From Sphingobium yanoikuyae (lineage in GTDB: Bacteria; Pseudomonadota; Alphaproteobacteria; Sphingomonadales; Sphingomonadaceae): a DNA stretch of 64,000 nt. How positions within the stretch are numbered: position 1 is the first letter of the stretch; each line of letters begins with the position of its first letter. Below are positions 43,778-53,057 of the stretch, piece by piece. Below the pieces are notes generated by a model. That model was not told the origin of the DNA and searched no databases. It worked only from the letters and a program-made list of their open reading frames with translations. Made by a program: the position numbers and the translations under genes. The stretch is from positions 3,376,001 through 3,440,000 of the forward strand of contig NZ_CP053021.1 of the NCBI RefSeq assembly GCF_013001025.1. The letters run 5' to 3'.

Positions 43778-45042
43778 GGGACGACCTTTCGAGTAAAGCT
43801 GAGAGGCGAAATGCGGGGGATGGAGCGGCAGATCAGCGCGAAGGCGATCAGGTGCAGGGTGGCAGCAACGGTCAGCACCGGCGCGTAGCCAAGCCCGGCG
43901 TCGAGTGCCCAGCCAGCCGCCTGCCCCATCACGATGCCACCAAAGGCGCCACCAAGGCCGACCAGCCCGGCAAGACGTCCCAGGGCGCTGCGCGGCGCAA
44001 GGTCGGTCGGCAGGGTCATGACGAGGGTCGACCAGCTTTGCTGCCCGAAGAACGCGAGGCTGAAGATGCCAATGACCGCTGCCACCGAGGCAGTCGCGGG
44101 CGCCAGCATGACCCAGGGCATGCAGGCGGCGCTCAGGCCCAGGGCGATCTTGCGGGCGGCATCGACCGAACGGCCGGCGGAAAGAAGGCGGCTGGAGAGC
44201 CAGCCACCGCACAGACTGCCGACACCCGATGCCGCATAGGGAATCCAGCCGATGGTCGCCGCCTGTTTCAGGTCGAAGCCATGCGCCTCGAAGAGATATT
44301 TGGGCAGCCAGAAGAGGTAGAAATACCAGGCGCCGTCGCTCAGGAACTTGGCGCCGACAAGGCCACGCACTTCACGGCGGGCAAGGAGCATGGCCACGGT
44401 CGGCGCCAGTCCGGCGTTCTCGCCTGCGGAGACGACGTCCCCGGCGGGCGTGCGATAGGTCAGGAACCACCAGAGCGCCCAGGCGAGGCCGAACCCGCCG
44501 GTAATGAAGAAAACCCACCGCCAGCTCGCCAGATCGAACCAGTGCCCGTAGGCCAGAATGCCCGCGATCAAGGGCGGTGCGACGACGGCGCCCACTGCCG
44601 TCCCGGCATTGACGAGGCCCATGGCGGCCGCGCGGCGTTCAGGCGGAAACCATTCGGCAATGGCGCGGGTGGCGGCGGGGAAGCCGCCGCCCTCCCCTAT
44701 GCCCAGTAGCAGGCGGCTGACGACCAGCGCAGCGATGCCACCGGCCACGCCATGGCTGGCGCAGGCAAGCGACCAGAAGATCATGATCGCCAGAAAGCCA
44801 CACCGCGTTCCCACCCGATCCAGCAGCCAGCCGCCACCCAGATACATGAGGCCGTAGGTGGCGAGGAAGGCGGAATCGAGAAAGGCCTTGGTCTGGTTTC
44901 CAATGGAAATGTCGGCTTCGATATATTTGATCGCCCAGGGAAGCGTCTGGCGATCAAGGTAGGAGATGGCGATGGCGACGGTGATCATCGCCGCAATCGC
45001 CCAGCGTTCCCGGTACGGCCCCGATGCGGCCACAACGGCCAT
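43774..45042 (-). CDS. MFS transporter, anion:cation symporter-type (hexuronate/sugar-acid)
   Basis: 422 aa, 12 TM helices. The N-terminus AAMITVAIAISYLDRQTLPW and the loop LLLGIGEGGGFPAATRAIAEWFPP are characteristic of ACS-family carriers such as ExuT and GudP. It likely imports the sugar acid or oligosaccharide processed by the adjacent enzymes. It starts two bases after the GH39 stop and overlaps the dehydratase start by four bases. Confidence 0.86.
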   Translation of the reverse strand: MAVVAASGPYRERWAIAAMITVAIAISYLDRQTLPWAIKYIEADISIGNQTKAFLDSAFLATYGLMYLGGGWLLDRVGTRCGFLAIMIFWSLACASHGVAGGIAALVVSRLLLGIGEGGGFPAATRAIAEWFPPERRAAAMGLVNAGTAVGAVVAPPLIAGILAYGHWFDLASWRWVFFITGGFGLAWALWWFLTYRTPAGDVVSAGENAGLAPTVAMLLARREVRGLVGAKFLSDGAWYFYLFWLPKYLFEAHGFDLKQAATIGWIPYAASGVGSLCGGWLSSRLLSAGRSVDAARKIALGLSAACMPWVMLAPATASVAAVIGIFSLAFFGQQSWSTLVMTLPTDLAPRSALGRLAGLVGLGGAFGGIVMGQAAGWALDAGLGYAPVLTVAATLHLIAFALICRSIPRISPLSFTRKVVP

Positions 45043-45043
45043 C

Positions 45044-46726
45044 CTATTGCGCGTCCAGGATCAGCAAGGCGACGCCCTGGCGCGGAAGCGCAAGAGCGAT
45101 GCTGGCCGCGCCACGCGGGCCGGCGACAGCGACCGTCTCCGCCTTCATGACCGACGCGGCCTCCAACTGCGCATATTGATCCTGATCGGGCGACTGGGGC
45201 GAGCCCATCTTCTTCCAGGCGGCAAAGGCATTGGCATGATCGCCATCCACTCGCCACAGCGTCGCCGAGGACGGCGCAGCCTTCAGTCCCTTCAAGCCGA
45301 TCTTCAGCTGCGCATCCGGCCCGGCGACATCATCGTCATGATAATGCCAGAGTAGCAAGGCGACCTTGCCGTCCGCTGTGCGGGTGGCGATCGATCCGAT
45401 GTCGGCGTCGCCCTGAATCCCCTTCGTCATCGCCTGATCGAGCGGGATCTGTGCGCTGTTGACGGTCGTCAGCCTGGTCTCCCCGAGTTGGGCGAACATG
45501 CGGAAGACATTGAGAACCGGCAGATCAACGCCGTTAGTGGAAAGCTGCCGATAGCCCGCAAACCAGGGCTGATCCTCGAACTCGAACGACCAGGACAGGA
45601 CGCCTTCCAGATTGACCTTTCTCCGTTCCGCCAATTCCCAGATGCGCGCAAAGCTGGCGGCGGTATAGCTCGAATACATGGTGCCGTTGCGATAGTCGTT
45701 CTGCGGTCCTGGACAGGCAGCGCAACCTTCAGGATCGCTTTCGCCGATTACCACCGGCTTCCCGGCCAGCGACGGGATCGACAGTACCTTGGTAAAGCCG
45801 CGATCCGTTTCCCGCAAATGGGTCGCGATCCCCATGCGGACATGCCCGTCGACAAATTCCGGTCGGCCCTTGGCATGGAAGGACAGGAAATCGGTGGGCG
45901 TCCCGGTCTGGCCGGTCACATAATTCTTGCCGGACGACACATGCATCAGGAAGCCGTCCATGAAAGCGCCGCCAGCGCCCGCGACGTCCGGACCGCCGAC
46001 CCGCGCGGTCGGCAGCGCCCGACGCACCGCGCCGATCGCATAGTCATGAAGCTTGTAGAATTCCTCCGGCGAAGCGGTCCAGTAGAAGGGCGAGTTCGGC
46101 TCGTTCCAGACCTCGAAATACCATTTCTCGACCTCGGCCTTGCCGTATTTCTCGATATTGTGGAGCGTCCACTGGTAGACCAGTTCCCCCCATTTTTCGT
46201 AATCCTTGGGGGGATAGGTCCAGCCGGTCGCGATCAGCTTGTAGTCGAACCCGGGCCGCCAGCTATGCTGATAGGGTGTGCCGGCCGGCGCAGATGACAT
46301 GGCTTCGGGCATGAAGCCGATCTGGAGATAAGGTCGGACGCCGCGAGCCAGATAGGTGTCGATGATGCCGTCGACAACTTTCCAGTCATAGACGGGTTTG
46401 CCGTCCCTGGTTTCGGTATAGGCGTTGCTGCTGCCCCATTTGAAGGCGGCGGTACCATCGCCGCTGCTCAACAGGTTATGGGCACGGAAATAGACCTCGC
46501 CCTTCTTCAGTTCGCCCAGTTCGACCAGCAATTTCCGGCCGTCCTTCATGGTCGCATAATTGGGCTCGTCCGCGCCGAAGAAGCGCCAGATGGGCGGCAG
46601 CTTGCCTGCTGGCTTGGCCGCGTCCACGCTGATCGCGACCTGCCGCGCCGGCACTGTCTGGCCATGGGCCAGTTGCGGCAGCGCCAGCAGCACCGACAGG
46701 GAGGCGATCACTCGGGAAATGGTCAT
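45044..46726 (-). CDS. exported GH39-like glycoside hydrolase
   Basis: 560 aa from the ATG at 46726 with GAGAGG seven bases upstream. MTISRVIASLSVLLALPQLA to AHGQ is a signal peptide. A TIM barrel contains WYFEVWNEPN, with the acid/base Glu of clan A enzymes; PVVIGESDPEGC offers the probable nucleophile Glu. The C-terminal beta domain carries the conserved LLLWHYHDDD. Likely activity is beta-xylosidase or a related arabinoside/iduronide hydrolase; location periplasmic. Confidence 0.8.
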   Translation of the reverse strand: MTISRVIASLSVLLALPQLAHGQTVPARQVAISVDAAKPAGKLPPIWRFFGADEPNYATMKDGRKLLVELGELKKGEVYFRAHNLLSSGDGTAAFKWGSSNAYTETRDGKPVYDWKVVDGIIDTYLARGVRPYLQIGFMPEAMSSAPAGTPYQHSWRPGFDYKLIATGWTYPPKDYEKWGELVYQWTLHNIEKYGKAEVEKWYFEVWNEPNSPFYWTASPEEFYKLHDYAIGAVRRALPTARVGGPDVAGAGGAFMDGFLMHVSSGKNYVTGQTGTPTDFLSFHAKGRPEFVDGHVRMGIATHLRETDRGFTKVLSIPSLAGKPVVIGESDPEGCAACPGPQNDYRNGTMYSSYTAASFARIWELAERRKVNLEGVLSWSFEFEDQPWFAGYRQLSTNGVDLPVLNVFRMFAQLGETRLTTVNSAQIPLDQAMTKGIQGDADIGSIATRTADGKVALLLWHYHDDDVAGPDAQLKIGLKGLKAAPSSATLWRVDGDHANAFAAWKKMGSPQSPDQDQYAQLEAASVMKAETVAVAGPRGAASIALALPRQGVALLILDAQ

Positions 46727-46752
46727 GGAACATCCTCTCGATATGGGCTTGT

Positions 46753-49437
46753 TCAAAGCTTTGCCCGGAAACCAAGGGCAAAGGTGCGCGTGTAAAGAAC
46801 CGTGTCGCGCGGATAGAGACTGGGGTCGTTGAAAGAGGTTTGATAGAGATTTTTCAGAATGTTGGTCGCGTCGAATACGACCGTGAACTGGGGATTGATC
46901 TCGTAGGACAAAGACAGGTCCAGATTGCTGATCGCACCGTTGGTAATGAAATTGGGATTGACCCCAGTAAAATGCAGGCCAGCATTATATTTGTCGCGCC
47001 AGACATAGGAGGCGCGACCGGAAAAGCCTCCCTTCTCATAGATGAGCGTGGCGGTACCGGAATATTTGGACACATTCTGGAAGGGGATGTCCATATAGCC
47101 GGTAACGCCAGGCAGCGGCGAGAGCGCCTTGTTGTTGCCATCGATATAGGTGCCGTTGGCACTGATGCCGATGCCGTCCAGCCATTGCGGCAGTCCCTTG
47201 GGGAAGAAGGTGAAGCCGCCCTCGATTCCCTGCAGGCGTCCCGAACCGGAATTTTCCGGGCGGGTGATCTGATAGACGCCATTGTCGTCGCCCAGATAAT
47301 CGATGTCGAAATTGCTGGTAACCGACTGGATGAAGCCCTTGACGTCGCGACGGAAGATCGTGGCGGTGATCGAGTTGGAACGGTCGATATACCATTCGAG
47401 CGACAGGTCGTAATTGTCGGAGCGGATCGGTTTCAGATCGGCGTTGCCGCTCGTTCCCCGGCCGAACGGTTGCTGACCGGGTACCGGTGGCGTCAAAGTG
47501 AGCGCCGGATTGAGCTGTGCGAAGCTCGGGCGCGTGATCGTCTTGCTGGCAGCGAAGCGCAGGAAGAGATTGTCCTTCAGCTTGTAGCGCAGCGCCAGGC
47601 TGGGCAACACATCCGTGCTCTTGTTCCGGATCGTGACGGGTGAGGTGGCGCCGCGCAGAACCAAGAAGGCATTGGATGTGATGTCGGTGCGGATCACGCG
47701 CACGCCGACCTGCCCGTCCAGTTGCCCGACCTCGATATTGGCCTGGCCATAGCCGGCCTGGTTTTTCTCCTTGATGTCGAAGTGCTGGGTATCCTGGAAA
47801 GCCGGATCACCGGGCGCGAGACCGAATAATTGCCGTAGCGATCCGATATTGTTCAGCAGATAGTCGGTGCCCGGCGTTGCCCATTGCTCCACGAACTTGC
47901 CGGTTCCCGTATCGAATCCGCCAGGTGTCACCGTCATCAGCCCCGGCAGGCTGGCCGCCTTGACAGCATAGCATTTGACCGCAACCGCCGGACCACAATT
48001 CACGGTCTGGGTGAAACTGTCCGACTGCGCATCGCGCTGGCTGAGCCGAAGGCCCGTATCCAGCCCGGAAAAGATCAGGAAAGGTGCGCGGTAGGAGAGA
48101 TCGCCCCGCCAGGCCCATTCCCTGCCGTCGCCGATCGTGCGCGTGGTGGACAGGCGAGACAGATAATAGCGGTCCGGATCGGCAATGTCGTCATTGGGTA
48201 GGGAGAAATAGGGGGTGCCCGATCCATCATTGAAGACGGCATCGGTGCGGGACGCGATGAAGTCGACGTCCAGATTATTGCCGACGTCGGTGGCCTTAGA
48301 CCTTGTGTAGGACAGTTCCGTCGCGGCCTTCCAGTCGTTGACCTCCCAATCCGCACCGATCGCCCCTTGCCAGCGATCCGCCTTGTTTCGGTAGGCCGTG
48401 CCGAAATTGGCGACACGCCCGCCGCTGATGCTGAGCGATTCTACCAGCTTGGTATCGCCCACGAATGCGAGCGGCGAGCGCAATGTGCCATTCATCGACG
48501 TGAAATTCTGATTGCCGTTGCCGCGTTCGCGATAGCCGTAGAAAAGGCCGTCGGCATGAATGGTCAGGCGATCATCCGGCGCCCATTGCAGCGTGGCATT
48601 GACGGCCGGGCGGGTCCGGGTGCCGATCCGGTCGAAGGCACCGATAACGTCGGTCCGAAACACGGCAGGGTCATTTGCGCCGTTACCGCGCGGGTCGAGC
48701 GGGACGCCCGGGGTGTAGGGCGCGCGGCTATTGTCGAGATTATAGCCGAAATATCCGCCGCTATAGACCGTGAAGTCGCGATAGCGGGTCTTGTGGTAGG
48801 AGACGCTCACCAATGCGCCAATCTCGCCGATGCCGGTCGACCAGCGATTGCTGATGAGCGCGCTGGCATAGGGATCGATCGTATCGGGCTGCTCGCTATA
48901 GACTTCGCGTCCGGCCAGCGCGACTTCCAGCCCCTTGAAGTCGAAGGGCCGGCGGGTGCGCACGTTGATGAGCCCGGCAATGCCGCCTTCCAGTTGATCG
49001 GCGGAACGCGATTTGTAGACGTCGACGCCGGCAACCAGGTCTGCCGGCACATCGGCCAGCGACAGGGAACGGCCGGTGGTACTGAAGATGTTGCGGCCGT
49101 TGACCAATGTCACGACGTCGGGAAGGCCACGGATCAGCACGGTCGCGGATTCGCCGCGCGCGCGGGGCGAAACCTGGATGCCGGGCACGCGCTGAAGCGC
49201 CTCGACCACATTGTTGTCGGGTAGCTTGCCGATATCCTCGGCAACGACAGAATCCACCAACTGCTGCGCATTGCGCTTGATGTTTTGCGCCGACGAAAGG
49301 CTGGCTCGCATGCCGGTGACGATGATGTCGACATCGCTCACGCCCGTCCCGCTCGCCTCCGCACCAACCTGTGCCATGGCCCCTTGCGCCGCCAGCAACG
49401 CGACCAATGAGATGGACAGCTTCATAGCGCCTTTCAT
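46753..49437 (-). CDS. TonB-dependent receptor for oligosaccharides
   Basis: 894 aa. MKGAMKLSISLVALLAAQ with AMAQ is a signal peptide. A TonB box-like DVDIIVTGMRASL precedes the plug (NNVVEALQRVPGIQVSPRAR, then GRSLSLADVPADLVAGVDVY). The C-terminal barrel ends with a terminal aromatic strand TRTFALGFRAKL. The variant plug with GMRASL is common in sphingomonad and xanthomonad CUT-locus receptors for plant glycans. The GGAGGG site nine bases upstream supports the ATG at 49437; a GTG at 49440 is also possible. First gene of the catabolic transcript. Confidence 0.88.
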   Translation of the reverse strand: MKGAMKLSISLVALLAAQGAMAQVGAEASGTGVSDVDIIVTGMRASLSSAQNIKRNAQQLVDSVVAEDIGKLPDNNVVEALQRVPGIQVSPRARGESATVLIRGLPDVVTLVNGRNIFSTTGRSLSLADVPADLVAGVDVYKSRSADQLEGGIAGLINVRTRRPFDFKGLEVALAGREVYSEQPDTIDPYASALISNRWSTGIGEIGALVSVSYHKTRYRDFTVYSGGYFGYNLDNSRAPYTPGVPLDPRGNGANDPAVFRTDVIGAFDRIGTRTRPAVNATLQWAPDDRLTIHADGLFYGYRERGNGNQNFTSMNGTLRSPLAFVGDTKLVESLSISGGRVANFGTAYRNKADRWQGAIGADWEVNDWKAATELSYTRSKATDVGNNLDVDFIASRTDAVFNDGSGTPYFSLPNDDIADPDRYYLSRLSTTRTIGDGREWAWRGDLSYRAPFLIFSGLDTGLRLSQRDAQSDSFTQTVNCGPAVAVKCYAVKAASLPGLMTVTPGGFDTGTGKFVEQWATPGTDYLLNNIGSLRQLFGLAPGDPAFQDTQHFDIKEKNQAGYGQANIEVGQLDGQVGVRVIRTDITSNAFLVLRGATSPVTIRNKSTDVLPSLALRYKLKDNLFLRFAASKTITRPSFAQLNPALTLTPPVPGQQPFGRGTSGNADLKPIRSDNYDLSLEWYIDRSNSITATIFRRDVKGFIQSVTSNFDIDYLGDDNGVYQITRPENSGSGRLQGIEGGFTFFPKGLPQWLDGIGISANGTYIDGNNKALSPLPGVTGYMDIPFQNVSKYSGTATLIYEKGGFSGRASYVWRDKYNAGLHFTGVNPNFITNGAISNLDLSLSYEINPQFTVVFDATNILKNLYQTSFNDPSLYPRDTVLYTRTFALGFRAKL

Positions 49438-49462
49438 CACAGCAATCCCTCCGAGTCATTTT

Positions 49463-49485
49463 TATTTCTCATACTAGATTATGCG
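49463..49485. promoter_or_regulatory. operator-like site 1 (TTTCTCATACTAGAT)
   Basis: TATTTCTCATACTAGATTATG lies 26 bases before the TonB receptor start. The same core recurs at 49554 and 50364 (CTCATACCAG). Repetition around one GntR-type gene suggests this is the operator through which the locus is repressed. Confidence 0.5.
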
Positions 49486-49550
49486 AATTAAAGGTGGTTT
49501 CAAGCGATATTTTGACGGAGTAGTAGGGATATGTCGAAAATTCTCCATTT

Positions 49551-49570
49551 TTCCTCATACCAGTTCTGGC
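49551..49570. promoter_or_regulatory. operator-like site 2
   Basis: TTCCTCATACCAGTTCTGGC lies 51 bases before the GntR ATG and shares CTCATACCAG with the other two copies. The CCAGTTCTGG part is a perfect dyad. It probably mediates autoregulation. Confidence 0.45.
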
Positions 49571-49620
49571 AAATGTCGGATCAGGCTTGACGATCGCAGC
49601 CGCAAATCGGACGAGAACCT

Positions 49621-50349
49621 ATGACGCAAGCAGATGAGCACCCACTGTCCCGCCCCGCCAGCCAGCCCCAGCGCGCCGTGCACGACAGGATCGCGCATGA
49701 CCTGGGCATCGCCATCGTGGGCGGCCGCTATCAGCCGGGAGACATATTGCCAGGCGAGGAGCGCTATAGCGCCGAACAGGGCATCTCGCGGACCGCCTAT
49801 CGTGAGGCGGTCCGCGTCCTGTCAGCCAAGGGGCTGGTCCATAGCCGGACGAAGAGCGGCACGCGCATCAACGACCGGCTTCGCTGGAACATGCTGGACC
49901 TGGACGTTCTTGCATGGATGTTCGAAGCCGGCCCCACGCCCGAGTTTCTCCGCGACATCTTCGAATTGCGTATCGTGGTGGAGCCGGCCGCGGCCCAGTT
50001 TGCAGCGCTGCGCCGTGATACGCAGGACATTTCACGCATGGGGCATGCGCTCGAGGAAATGCGGCGCTGCGGACTCCAGACGATGGAGGGACGCGCAGCC
50101 GACCAGAATTTTCACCGCCAGATCCTGCTCGCAACCCGCAATGAGTCCCTCATCACGCTCGCGACATCGGTCACGGCGGTAGTTGCCTGGACCACGCGCT
50201 TTGCTCGCGATGAGCGCCAGGAGTCGCGCGATCCGATGCCCGACCATGACGCCGTTTTCGACGCGATCATGCGAGGAGACGGTGAGGATGCACGTTCGAA
50301 AATGCTGCTGCTGATCGGCAATGCATCGAGCGATGCCGGCATGCTGTGA
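49621..50349 (+). CDS. GntR/FadR-family transcriptional regulator
   Basis: 242 aa. N-terminal winged helix: AVHDRIAHDLGIAIVGGRYQ, PGDILPGEERYSAEQGISRT and AYREAVRVLSAKGLVHSRTK. The C-terminal FCD ligand domain has helical EFLRDIFELRIVVEPAAAQFA with metal-binding His/Asp candidates (DQNFHRQIL; DHDAVFDAI). Divergent from the TonB receptor. It likely represses the arabinoside locus until a sugar-acid intermediate binds. Confidence 0.88.
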   Translation: MTQADEHPLSRPASQPQRAVHDRIAHDLGIAIVGGRYQPGDILPGEERYSAEQGISRTAYREAVRVLSAKGLVHSRTKSGTRINDRLRWNMLDLDVLAWMFEAGPTPEFLRDIFELRIVVEPAAAQFAALRRDTQDISRMGHALEEMRRCGLQTMEGRAADQNFHRQILLATRNESLITLATSVTAVVAWTTRFARDERQESRDPMPDHDAVFDAIMRGDGEDARSKMLLLIGNASSDAGML

Positions 50350-50360
50350 ACGAGAAAAAC

Positions 50361-50388
50361 TATTTCTCATACCAGATACTGCAGTATC
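50361..50388. promoter_or_regulatory. operator-like site 3 with an attached 14-bp palindrome
   Basis: TATTTCTCATACCAGATACTG repeats site 1 nearly exactly. It runs into GATACTGCAGTATC (50375-50388), a perfect 14-bp palindrome. The site lies between two convergent genes (gntR ends 50349, mscS-like ends 50470), where no promoter is expected. Confidence 0.45.
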
Positions 50389-50469
50389 CGGCAGCAGACC
50401 GAACGGAAAAACCCGCGCCGTTCACCCCACCTGACACAACGCTTGCGCTTCGAGTGCGCCCAGCCCCTT

Positions 50470-51726
50470 CTATATCCGGGTGCCCGACATGAGCTGGCCC
50501 AGATCGCTTCCCGCGGGCCGCTGGAACAGGCGCAGCCCGAATTCGGGCAGGATCGCGATCAGATGGTCGAAAATATCGGCCTGTATGCCTTCATATTCGG
50601 CCCAGACGATGCTGTTGGCGAAGGCGTAGATTTCCAGCGGCAGTCCATGTTCGCTGGGCGCCAGTTGGCGCACCAGCAGGGTCTGGTCGGGGCGGATATT
50701 CGGATGCACGCGCAGATAGGCCAGCACATAGGCGCGAAAGGTGCCGATGTTGGTCAGCCGCCGGCCATCCAGCCTGTTGCCCGCCGCATGATCCCCATTC
50801 CAGCGCGAGAGATCATCCTGCTTGTCGTGCAGATAGGTCCGGAGCAGGCCGAAGCGCGCGACCGCCGCCAACCCTGCCTCATCGAGAAACCCGACGCTGT
50901 TCTGGTCGATCACCAGCGCCCGCATGATCCGGCGGCCGCCCGATTCCTGCATCCCGCGCCAGTTGCGAAAACTCTCGCTGATCAGCCTGTGCGTCGGGAT
51001 GGTGGTGATGGTGCGATCGAAATTCTGGACCTTCACCGTGTGCAGCGCGATGTCGATCACGTCGCCATTGGCGTCGAGCTGCGGCATCTCGATCCAGTCG
51101 CCCACCCGGATCATGTCGTTGGAGCCGATCTGGACGGATGCGACCAGCGACAGGATCGTGTCCTTGAACACCAGCATCAGCACGGCCGCCATCGCCCCCA
51201 GCCCCGACAATAGCAGCAAGGGCGACTGGTCCATCAGCGCCGCGATCATCAGGATGCTCGCCGCGCCATAGACCAGCAGCTTGGCTACCTGCACATAGCC
51301 CTTGATCGGCCGGTTCGCGGCATCGGGGCGGCGCTGATACAGGTCGTTGCCGAGCGTCAGCAGGCCGCTCAAGGCGATGGCCAGCGTCAGGATGATGAAG
51401 GCGGTGCTCAGGCTGGCGATGAATCCGGCGAGCCTGACCGGCAGATGCGGGACGGCGGCGACGCCCGACTGGATGATAAGCGCCGGCACGATGTTCGACA
51501 GGCGCGCGACGACGGCACCAATATGCGCGGCCTCGACCCGGAACGGCAGATGATCGATCAGCCGCAGCAACAGCGTCAGGACGATGCGCTTGGCCACCCA
51601 GTTGGCTGCCCAGGCGAATGCGCCGAGCAGCAGCAATCCCGTCACGGCCTGCAACCAGACGTTCTCGACATAGCCGCGGGTCAGGATCTGGAGGCTGTCC
51701 GACGCGATATAGAGCTGACTGATCAT
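50470..51726 (-). CDS. mechanosensitive ion channel, MscS family (YbdG-like)
   Basis: 418 aa. Several N-terminal TM helices are followed by the pore helix LLLLSGLGAMAAVLMLVFKD and the beta domain signature QIGSNDMIRVGDWIEM, with FDRTITTIPTHRLISESFRN after it. The C-terminal extension is like that of YbdG-type miniconductance channels. It opens under hypo-osmotic shock to release solutes. The ATG overlaps the upstream MFS stop; thus it is the last gene of the ectoine operon, pairing solute accumulation with a release valve. Confidence 0.86.
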   Translation of the reverse strand: MISQLYIASDSLQILTRGYVENVWLQAVTGLLLLGAFAWAANWVAKRIVLTLLLRLIDHLPFRVEAAHIGAVVARLSNIVPALIIQSGVAAVPHLPVRLAGFIASLSTAFIILTLAIALSGLLTLGNDLYQRRPDAANRPIKGYVQVAKLLVYGAASILMIAALMDQSPLLLLSGLGAMAAVLMLVFKDTILSLVASVQIGSNDMIRVGDWIEMPQLDANGDVIDIALHTVKVQNFDRTITTIPTHRLISESFRNWRGMQESGGRRIMRALVIDQNSVGFLDEAGLAAVARFGLLRTYLHDKQDDLSRWNGDHAAGNRLDGRRLTNIGTFRAYVLAYLRVHPNIRPDQTLLVRQLAPSEHGLPLEIYAFANSIVWAEYEGIQADIFDHLIAILPEFGLRLFQRPAGSDLGQLMSGTRI

Positions 51727-53057
51727 GCGGCGCGCTCCCGTCCGAACGGATCGTCGTGGAGCGACCGGCCTGCCGTTTCCGGCATGAAGCGGAGCGCAAT
51801 CAGGCCGATGATGCAGGCCGCCATCATGTAGAAGGCGGGCATGAGTTCATTGCCGGTCGCGCCGATCAGCGCGCTGCCGATCGCCGGCGCCGTGCCGCCG
51901 AACAGCGAGGTCGACAGATTATAGGCGATCGCGAAGCCGGCGAAGCGTGCGATGGTGGGGAACAGCGCCGGGAAGGTCGCCGAAATCGTCGCCAGTTGTG
52001 GCACATAGAGCAGGCCGAGCAGGACAAAGCCGATGATCGCGCCGGCCAGGCCCGTCGCCATCAGCATGTAGAGCGGGACCACCGCGACCAGCAGGCCAAT
52101 GAGCGACAGCCGCCACATCGGCCGCCGGCCCACCCGATCGGACATATGGCCGGCGATCGGCAGGAAGAGCATCATGAAGAGCATGCCGATGATCGGCACC
52201 ACCAGAGCCTCGTCCGGGGACAGGCCGATGCGGCGCTGCAAATAGGTCGGCATGTAGCTGAGCAGCGTGTAATTGACGACGTTGAGCGCCACGACCAGCC
52301 CGCCCACGACCAGCATCGGCCGCTTATGATCACGCAGCAGCCGGGAAAGGGACGGCGATCCGCTGCCTTCGGCCGCCTGCTCGCGGAAGACCGGCGTGTC
52401 CTCCATCCTCGATCGCAGATACATGCCGATGAGGCCCATGGGCGCGGCCACCAGGAAGGGAATGCGCCAGCCCCAGGCATGCATGACCGCGTCCCCCAGC
52501 AGCAGCGAAAAGCCCAGCATCAGCGCCGCACCGAAGGAGAAGCCGGCGAGCGTGCCGAACTCCAGGAAGCTACCATAGAAGCCGCGTCGGTCGTCCGGCG
52601 CATATTCGGCCATGAAGGTCGCGGCCCCGCCATATTCGCCGCCAGTGGAAAAGCCCTGCACCATGCGCAGGATGATGAGCAGCGCGGGCGCGGCCCAGCC
52701 AATCTGCGCATAGGAAGGGATGAGGCCGACGGCCAGCGTCGCGCCCGACATCAGCAGGATGGTCAGCGCCAGCACCGACTTGCGCCCCAGCCGGTCACCC
52801 AGCGGTCCCCAGAACAGGCCACCCAATGGCCGGACGAGGAAGGAAATGGCGAAGGTCGCCAGCGCGAACAGAATGGCATCGTCCACCTCGCCGGGAAAGA
52901 GCGCGGCAGAAATATAGGTCACGCCATAGGCATAGATGCCATAGTCGAACCATTCGGTGGCATTGCCCAGCGCCGACGCGGCGATGGCCCGGCGCAAGGT
53001 GGCCTTGTCGGCCTGCACCGGGGCAGCAGGGCTGGCAGGAACGGCGGAAGCGGTCAT
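51723..53057 (-). CDS. MFS transporter, ProP-like metabolite:H+ symporter
   Basis: 444 aa from the ATG at 53057. N-terminal SALGNATEWFDYGIYAYGVT is the diagnostic motif of the MHS family, followed by PLGGLFWGPLGDRLGRKS and GGEYGGAATFMAEYAPDDRR. Members include ProP (proline, betaine, ectoine). Its place inside the ectoine operon, overlapped by four bases on both sides, argues for uptake of compatible solutes. It lacks the long C-terminal coiled coil of E. coli ProP. Confidence 0.87.
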   Translation of the reverse strand: MTASAVPASPAAPVQADKATLRRAIAASALGNATEWFDYGIYAYGVTYISAALFPGEVDDAILFALATFAISFLVRPLGGLFWGPLGDRLGRKSVLALTILLMSGATLAVGLIPSYAQIGWAAPALLIILRMVQGFSTGGEYGGAATFMAEYAPDDRRGFYGSFLEFGTLAGFSFGAALMLGFSLLLGDAVMHAWGWRIPFLVAAPMGLIGMYLRSRMEDTPVFREQAAEGSGSPSLSRLLRDHKRPMLVVGGLVVALNVVNYTLLSYMPTYLQRRIGLSPDEALVVPIIGMLFMMLFLPIAGHMSDRVGRRPMWRLSLIGLLVAVVPLYMLMATGLAGAIIGFVLLGLLYVPQLATISATFPALFPTIARFAGFAIAYNLSTSLFGGTAPAIGSALIGATGNELMPAFYMMAACIIGLIALRFMPETAGRSLHDDPFGRERAA

